18,299 nucleotides of DNA. It comes from Bacillota bacterium (GTDB lineage Bacteria > Bacillota > Clostridia > Lachnospirales > Lachnospiraceae). The notes under the pieces were generated by a model. The model was not told where the DNA came from. It did not search any database and saw only the letters and a program-made list of their open reading frames with translations. Shown piece after piece: positions 13,735 to 18,299 of the stretch; positions within the stretch are counted from its first letter, which is position 1, and each line of letters starts with the position of its first letter. The position numbers were made by a program, and so were the translations under genes. The DNA is taken from NCBI GenBank assembly GCA_023415595.1, contig JAEZJW010000208.1, positions 1 to 18,299 of the forward strand. The letters are read 5' to 3'.

Positions 13735-14118
13735 CTATTTTATGCACTGTGGGCATACCCCATAGAAGAAAGTCACATGCCCATCTATCCGTCCCGTAAA
13801 ATCTGCATTGGCAATCTTGTTGATTTGCTCGATTGAATCCATGTCCAAATCAATTACCCTGCCGCATTCATTGCAAATAAAATGATAATGGAGCATCGGA
13901 TTCCCGTCAAATCGGTCACTGCCATCCCTGCAATTTATCTTGAGAATCTCACCCTGTTCCGCAAGCAGATTTAAGTTACGGTATACTGTACCCAGGCTGA
14001 TGTTCGGATAAACATTTCGAATATTCATATATACAATATCCGCGGTCGGATGCTCTTTGGTATGTGCCAAATATTCCTTGATTGCCTCACGCTGACGGCT
14101 ATACTTTGTTACTGCCAT
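13735..14118 (-). CDS. perR: PerR-type Fur-family peroxide-stress repressor
   Basis: Metal-dependent DNA-binding repressor of 127 residues, which in this family senses H2O2 by oxidation of iron-bound histidines. The winged-helix part includes KYSRQREAIKEYL and ISLGTVYRNLNLLAEQGEI (recognition helix). Candidate regulatory metal ligands, matched to B. subtilis PerR, are H23 (HPTAD), D71 (SDRFD), H77 and H79 (LHYHF) and D90 (RVIDLD). Asp rather than Glu at D90 favours PerR over Fur. Two CxxC pairs (CNEC at 82-85 and CPQC near the end) form the structural zinc site. It is slightly short at the N-terminus compared with B. subtilis PerR (about 145). A PerR-like box overlaps its own promoter, indicating autoregulation. 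Confidence 0.88.
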   Translation of the reverse strand: MAVTKYSRQREAIKEYLAHTKEHPTADIVYMNIRNVYPNISLGTVYRNLNLLAEQGEILKINCRDGSDRFDGNPMLHYHFICNECGRVIDLDMDSIEQINKIANADFTGRIDGHVTFFYGVCPQCIK

Positions 14119-14157
14119 GCTTTCACTCCTTACATAAGATAGGACTATAAAAGATCA

Positions 14158-14174
14158 ATAATAGTAATTATTAT
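14158..14174. promoter_or_regulatory. PerR/Fur-like operator of perR
   Basis: ATAATAGTAATTATTAT is palindromic at seven of eight pairs. It matches the rubrerythrin operator at 14 of 17 positions. It overlaps the end of the perR -10 and the predicted transcription start. Confidence 0.65.
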
Positions 14175-14201
14175 TATATTACCATTCAAAGTATAAGTCA
14201 A
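14173..14201 (-). promoter_or_regulatory. perR promoter
   Basis: The minus strand reads TTGACT (14196-14201), a 17-bp spacer and TATAAT (14173-14178). AAGGAG precedes the perR ATG. Confidence 0.75.
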
Positions 14202-14262
14202 GAACATCTTTGCCCGCTGTTTGTTTACCTTGCTTGCCGGATTTATCATTACCATTTTGGAC

Positions 14263-14279
14263 TGAACTGTAACTGTTAC
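14263..14279. promoter_or_regulatory. Third PerR-like box, overlapping the helicase stop codon
   Basis: TGAACTGTAACTGTTAC matches the rubrerythrin operator at 13 of 17 positions, though only five of its eight pairs are symmetric. It contains the perfect dyad GTAAC-T-GTTAC (14269-14279). It lies about 60 bp upstream of the perR -35 and covers the helicase stop codon (14276-14278). Confidence 0.4.
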
Positions 14280-15868
14280 TTTCTGTTCGCCGGCTCGATG
14301 TTGACACTCTTTCCTTTTATTTTAGCAGCCTTCATCGTATGAATGACTTCGGATGCATATTCTCTTGGAACCTCGACAAAGGTATACTTATCATACATGT
14401 CGATGGACCCGATCAGTTTGCCGGGCATACCGGTCTCTCCGGCTATCGCACCGAGGATATCTCCAGGACGTACATTCTGCTTCTTTCCCAGATTGACAAA
14501 TAACCGGACCATACCGGCTTCTGCACCTGTATCTCCGAAGTCCTTATATCCCTTCTCTTCCTCTTCTCTTCCGCTCTCGTCACCCATAGCAAGTTTAAGG
14601 AAAGCAGCTGCCAGCTCCAGAGAGGTGTATTCCTCTTCGTTAACTCTGTCCTCGATCAAAGCAATCATTTTGGACAGATCCTCTTCCATGACGAGGTTAT
14701 GGACCTTATCCAATATCTTTTCTGCCTTAACTGCGGTGACATCATTGACGGAGGGGATGGGCTGAAGTTTAATCTTAGTATTACAGTATCTCTGAATGTC
14801 CCTTAACTTGAACACTTCACGGCCTACGACCAGGGTAAAGGCTCTGCCTTCCCTTCCCGCACGGCCGGTTCGCCCGATACGGTGAACATAATATTCATCA
14901 TCCTGCGGCACATCATAATTAAATACCGCCTCAACATCATCCACATCGATACCCCTGGCAGCTACATCTGTGGCAACCAGAATATCCGTCTTACCATTGC
15001 GGAAGCTGTTCATGACGCGGTCTCTCTGCATCTGCTTCAGATCTCCGTGGAGACCCTCAGCAAAATATCCCCTGCCCTGCAGATTACTGGTCAGTTCATC
15101 TACTTGCTTCTTCGTATTACAGAAGACTAGGGATAATTTCGGGTTATACATATCCAGTAGCCTGGACAGTACCTCCTCTTTATTCTTCGGGCTGACCTCA
15201 TAATAATACTGCTCGATCTTAGGTACAGTCAGTTCCTTCTTAACAACTCGGATCATCTCCGCATTCTTCTGATAAGTTCTGGCAATTTCCAGGATCGGTC
15301 CCGGCATGGTTGCAGAAAATAAAACTGTCTGCCTCTCAGCTGGCGAATCACTCAGGATGGTCTCAATATCCTCACGGAAGCCCATGTTCACCATCTCGTC
15401 CGCCTCATCCAGGACCACCATTTTTAAACCATCGAAACGGTTGGTTTTTCTTCTCATATGATCCATTACACGGCCCGGTGTACCGATGATAATCTGTACT
15501 CCTCCTTTTAGAGACCGAATCTGCTTGGAGATTTCTTGCCCTCCGTATACGGGAAGAATCTTAATTCCGTGCATGAATAAAGCAAGTTTGCGGAACTCCT
15601 CCGCCACCTGGATCGCAAGCTCCCTGGTGGGACATAAAACCAGAGCCTGAAGGCTTCTATCCTTTATGTCCACCAGTTGAAGCAGCGGTATTCCAAAGGC
15701 CGCCGTCTTACCTGTTCCTGTCTGTGCCTGCCCTACAATATCCTTGCCATTCAGAATTGCAGGGATCGCCTTCACCTGAATTGGTGACATTTCTTCAAAA
15801 CCCATTTCCTCCACTGCACGAAGAATCTGAGGATTTAATTCCATTTCTGTAAATTTCGTTGTTTCCAT
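14276..15868 (-). CDS. DEAD-box RNA helicase with DbpA-type RNA-binding domain
   Basis: ATP-dependent RNA helicase of 530 residues acting in RNA unwinding, ribosome assembly or mRNA turnover. Visible motifs in order are motif I (AQTGTGKTA), PTRELAIQ, TPGRVMDH, DEAD (in VVLDEADEMVNMGF), SAT, then the second RecA lobe with HGDLKQMQRDRVM, ATDVAARGIDV and HRIGRTGRAGREG. The C-terminal domain (about the last 75 residues, MVRLFVNLGKKQNVRPGDIL ... KGKSVNIEP) is the DbpA/DeaD-type RRM-like RNA-binding fold. An ATG at 15955 is in frame, but the start at 15868 (METTKFTEMELN) is preferred: it has an AAAGGA ribosome binding site and matches the family N-terminus. It resembles CshA/DeaD proteins. The 284-bp upstream region 15869-16152 holds the terminator of the previous gene and no clear promoter. 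No terminator was seen after its stop, so some reading-through into perR is possible. Confidence 0.93.
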   Translation of the reverse strand: METTKFTEMELNPQILRAVEEMGFEEMSPIQVKAIPAILNGKDIVGQAQTGTGKTAAFGIPLLQLVDIKDRSLQALVLCPTRELAIQVAEEFRKLALFMHGIKILPVYGGQEISKQIRSLKGGVQIIIGTPGRVMDHMRRKTNRFDGLKMVVLDEADEMVNMGFREDIETILSDSPAERQTVLFSATMPGPILEIARTYQKNAEMIRVVKKELTVPKIEQYYYEVSPKNKEEVLSRLLDMYNPKLSLVFCNTKKQVDELTSNLQGRGYFAEGLHGDLKQMQRDRVMNSFRNGKTDILVATDVAARGIDVDDVEAVFNYDVPQDDEYYVHRIGRTGRAGREGRAFTLVVGREVFKLRDIQRYCNTKIKLQPIPSVNDVTAVKAEKILDKVHNLVMEEDLSKMIALIEDRVNEEEYTSLELAAAFLKLAMGDESGREEEEKGYKDFGDTGAEAGMVRLFVNLGKKQNVRPGDILGAIAGETGMPGKLIGSIDMYDKYTFVEVPREYASEVIHTMKAAKIKGKSVNIEPANRK

Positions 15869-15973
15869 TCTTATTTCCTTTCCAATATCATTTGTGTATA
15901 TATTTCCCAAAACCATAGTTCCTATGTATTCTACAAAGAAACCATCTGTAACCATGTGAAACCTTTATATAAG

Positions 15974-16008
15974 CATAAAACAGCTCTTGGTCTGCCTGGA
16001 CCAAGAGC
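15974..16008 (-). terminator. Terminator of the YgiQ gene
   Basis: A perfect 10-bp stem, GCTCTTGGTC (15983-15992) with GACCAAGAGC (15999-16008), has a 6-nt loop and is followed on the minus strand by TGTTTTAT. It lies 144 nt after the YgiQ-family stop and separates it from the helicase gene. The intervening 16009-16152 shows nothing else recognisable. Confidence 0.8.
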
Positions 16009-16152
16009 CGATCAACGTTAATATCTCGATATTTGAAACAGATGCCTTGCGTAGTATATCATTTTATCGAAATGTTGTCAACAAATAACATATGCTTCCA
16101 GTTGTCCTATTTTTTACAGTTCAGCCTTCCATATTGCTGGGACCAGAAAGGG

Positions 16153-18299
16153 TTATCTTTTACGTTTTACGGCGCTACTCTTACCAGCACCATTATGCCT
16201 CTCTGAGCTTTGCCTGGATGTCGTGGTTCTGTTGGTACCGCCTGCCGGCTTTCTGTCAACAGTTCTTTTACTGTTTCCTGATTGCCTTTGATTATCGGTT
16301 TTCTTTCTGCTTTCTGTCTGCCACTTGCCCTCAGCACGCTTTCCGCTCACTTCCGGAATTCTTCCCTCTGAGTATTTTCTTCCTTCTGATGGCTTTCGGC
16401 TTTCGGTTCGTTTATTGTTCTCTGCAGGCTTTCTATCATCAAAACGCTTTCCACCCTCTGTAGGCTTTCTTCTTTCGCTACGTTTACTGCCTTCTGACCT
16501 GCTTCCGCTCTCGGCCCACTTCTTCTCCTTAGATAACTGCCGAGGGCGTACCAGACATTTCTTATCAAACCCGATCAGATCTGTACGGCCTGCCTTCGTT
16601 AGCGCTTCTACCACCAGGTTATAATTCTTAGGATTCCGGTATTGGATCAGGGCTCTCTGCATCGCTTTCTCATGGGGAGACTTCGGTACATATACCTCTT
16701 CAAGAGTCCTTGGATCCAGCCCTGTATAGTACATACAGGTAGAGATCGTCGAAGGAGTCGGATAGAAATCCTGTACCTGCTCCGGCATGTAGCCGAGATC
16801 CCGAAGGTACTCTGCCAGCTTCACTGCCTCACTAAGCGTGGAACCGGGATGGGAAGAGATCAGATAAGGAACCACAAACTGGTTCTTGCCCACTTTCTCG
16901 TTCATCTTCTTGTACTTTGCCTGGAATTCCTCATAGACGGAGTTCTCCGGCTTACCCATCAGCGCCAGGACCTTATCACTGATATGCTCCGGCGCTACCT
17001 TAAGCTGCCCGCTGATATGATGCTCACAAAGCTCTTTGAAGAAGGTCTCATCCTTATCCTTGATCAGATAATCATAACGGATCCCCGACCGGATAAATAC
17101 CTTCTTTACATTCGGGAGCCTTCTTAGCTTCCGAAGCAGCTCCAAATAATCGGAATGGTCTATCTTAAGGCTCTTACAGGGTGTCGGAAACAGGCATTGC
17201 TTATTGACACAGGCTCCCTTCGTCTGTTGCTTTTCACAAGCCACATGCCTGAAATTAGCTGTGGGGCCACCGACATCATGGATGTACCCTTTGAAATCCT
17301 TATCCCAGATCAGCTGATTTGCTTCCGCAAGGATGGACTCATGGCTTCTGGTCTGAAGGATCCTTCCCTGATGGAAGGTCAGTGCACAATAATTACAGCC
17401 ACCATAGCAGCCACGGTTACTGACGAGACTGAATTTTATCTCCTGAATAGCAGGTATTCCACCTGCCTCCTCATAAATCGGATGATATTCCCTCATATAG
17501 GAAAGTGCATACACCCGATCCATCTCTGCCTGGGTAAGGGGTTTCGCAGGAGGGTTTTGGACTACGTATTCCTTCTCCTTATAGCGCTCCACCAACCGTT
17601 TGCCCGAATACGGATCTGTGTTGGTATACTGGATGTAGAAGCTTCTCGCAAACTCCTTCTTACTGCCGGTAATCTCCTGATAACTGGGAAGCTCTATGGC
17701 ATCATACACAGACTCCAGACTGATCGTTCGGTAAGCGGTTCCTGCCACATAGGTGATATCCTTAACATCAAGCCCGCTGTTTAAAGCTTCTGCGATCTCT
17801 ACAATCGCATGCTCTCCCATACCATAGGAGAGAAGATCAGCCTGAGAATCCAACAGAATGGACCGCTTTACCTTATCACTCCAGTAGTCGTAATGTGCCA
17901 GCCTTCTTAAGCTTGCTTCTATCCCTCCGATGATAATCGGTATGTTTTTAAATTGTTTTCTGATCAGGTTACAGTAGACGACAGTTGCATGGTCAGGTCG
18001 CAACCCCATCTTACCCCCGGGGGAATATGCATCAGTCTGTCTTCGTTTCTTTGCAACAGAATAGTGATTCACCATGGAATCCATGTTTCCGCTGCTGACC
18101 AGGAAACCAAGCCTGGGCTCACCCAGTACGGTAACGCTGTCATCTTCCTTCCAGTCCGGTTGGGCAATGATTCCCACCTTATAGCCGTAGCTTTCCAGCA
18201 ATCTGCTGATAATTGCCGGACCAAAGGAGGGATGGTCCACATAGGCATCCCCTGTCACGAAGACAAAGTCACATTGTGTCCATCCCCTCTGTACCATAT
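16153..18299 (-). CDS. ygiQ: YgiQ-family radical SAM protein, start beyond window edge, with long basic tail
   Basis: At least 714 residues. An N-terminal UPF0313 domain contains GDAYVDHPSFG, YKVGIIAQPDW and GGIEASLRRLAHYDYW. The radical SAM core has the [4Fe-4S] cysteines in NRGCYGGCNYCAL (CxxxCxxC), followed by SSHPGST and the DUF3362-like region (STCMYYTGLDPRTLEEVY, KAMQRALIQYRNPKNY). This makes it a SAM-dependent radical enzyme whose substrate is unknown. The first ATG in the window (18297) corresponds to an internal Met of family members (SREDM-VQRGW pattern), and the frame stays open to the edge, so the true start is outside. After about residue 590 there is a 125-residue tail of degenerate KR-(T/S)E-(S/R)-RKP-(S/A/T)EG-like units, rich in Lys, Arg, Ser, Glu and Gly (16153-16530). 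Such a tail is longer than expected and is probably disordered. Confidence 0.92.
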   Translation of the reverse strand, partial: MVQRGWTQCDFVFVTGDAYVDHPSFGPAIISRLLESYGYKVGIIAQPDWKEDDSVTVLGEPRLGFLVSSGNMDSMVNHYSVAKKRRQTDAYSPGGKMGLRPDHATVVYCNLIRKQFKNIPIIIGGIEASLRRLAHYDYWSDKVKRSILLDSQADLLSYGMGEHAIVEIAEALNSGLDVKDITYVAGTAYRTISLESVYDAIELPSYQEITGSKKEFARSFYIQYTNTDPYSGKRLVERYKEKEYVVQNPPAKPLTQAEMDRVYALSYMREYHPIYEEAGGIPAIQEIKFSLVSNRGCYGGCNYCALTFHQGRILQTRSHESILAEANQLIWDKDFKGYIHDVGGPTANFRHVACEKQQTKGACVNKQCLFPTPCKSLKIDHSDYLELLRKLRRLPNVKKVFIRSGIRYDYLIKDKDETFFKELCEHHISGQLKVAPEHISDKVLALMGKPENSVYEEFQAKYKKMNEKVGKNQFVVPYLISSHPGSTLSEAVKLAEYLRDLGYMPEQVQDFYPTPSTISTCMYYTGLDPRTLEEVYVPKSPHEKAMQRALIQYRNPKNYNLVVEALTKAGRTDLIGFDKKCLVRPRQLSKEKKWAESGSRSEGSKRSERRKPTEGGKRFDDRKPAENNKRTESRKPSEGRKYSEGRIPEVSGKRAEGKWQTESRKKTDNQRQSGNSKRTVDRKPAGGTNRTTTSRQSSERHNGAGKSSAVKRKR

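Noticed and set aside
15869..15955. Alternative upstream start of the DEAD-box helicase (29 extra residues)
   Set aside because: The extra residues do not match the family N-terminus, and the ribosome binding site lies ahead of the ATG at 15868.
16347..16568. Extra minus-strand frame and several plus-strand frames opposite the YgiQ tail and core
   Set aside because: They follow from the repetitive, Arg/Ser/Glu-biased codons of the true gene and show no homologous pattern or ribosome binding site.
16642..17784. Long plus-strand open frames opposite the YgiQ gene
   Set aside because: They are antisense shadows of a gene with clear radical SAM motifs and show no recognisable domain.

Overview
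The window looks like chromosomal DNA of an anaerobic, fermentative Bacillota of the class Clostridia, most likely a Lachnospiraceae or cluster XIVa relative. The evidence is the gene content: a trimeric NAD-linked [FeFe]-hydrogenase, a putative sensory [FeFe]-hydrogenase with PHP/DRTGG partners, a reverse rubrerythrin and PerR. AAGGAGG-type ribosome binding sites and sigma-A-like promoters with TGnTATAAT elements fit as well. The taxon is inferred from family knowledge, not from a search.

Layout. Positions 1-1189 (minus) hold asnS, cut by the left edge. Its promoter overlaps the end of the next gene, and its leader contains a long imperfect palindrome (1231-1343). Positions 1356-6845 (minus) are a signalling-like cluster. 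In transcription order it reads PAS + degenerate GGDEF protein, DRTGG protein, SpoIIAB/RsbW-like ATPase, group-D-like putative H2-sensing [FeFe]-hydrogenase (hydS), a small lipoprotein, a second DRTGG protein, and a PHP-domain phosphoesterase. A 314-bp divergent promoter region (6846-7159) separates this cluster from the plus-strand hydrogenase operon at 7160-12199: hydC, a second histidine-kinase-like ATPase, a [2Fe-2S] thioredoxin-like ferredoxin, hydB and hydA, closed by a strong terminator. HydC, HydB and HydA together carry all modules of a soluble, flavin-based (electron-bifurcating type) hydrogenase. The facing cluster looks like its sensor/regulator partner, but that link is inferred.

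Positions 12368-12881 are an isolated monocistronic unit for a 126-aa protein. Its sequence pattern resembles the STIV B116 / DUF1874 fold, the fold of the AcrIII-1/Crn2 cyclic-oligoadenylate ring nucleases. Positions 12905-14201 (minus) hold an oxidative-stress pair: a reverse rubrerythrin and a PerR-type regulator. Each has a consensus promoter followed by a closely related 17-bp palindrome, and a third related copy lies at 14263-14279. Positions 14276-15868 (minus) encode a DEAD-box RNA helicase with a DbpA-type RNA-binding domain. Positions 16153-18299 (minus) encode a YgiQ-family radical SAM protein cut by the right edge, with an unusually long basic repetitive tail.

No rRNA, tRNA, CRISPR array, transposase or phage gene was seen. 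The features most worth checking are the hydrogenase sensor/effector pairing, the candidate ring nuclease, the PerR-type boxes, and the palindromic element in the asnS leader.
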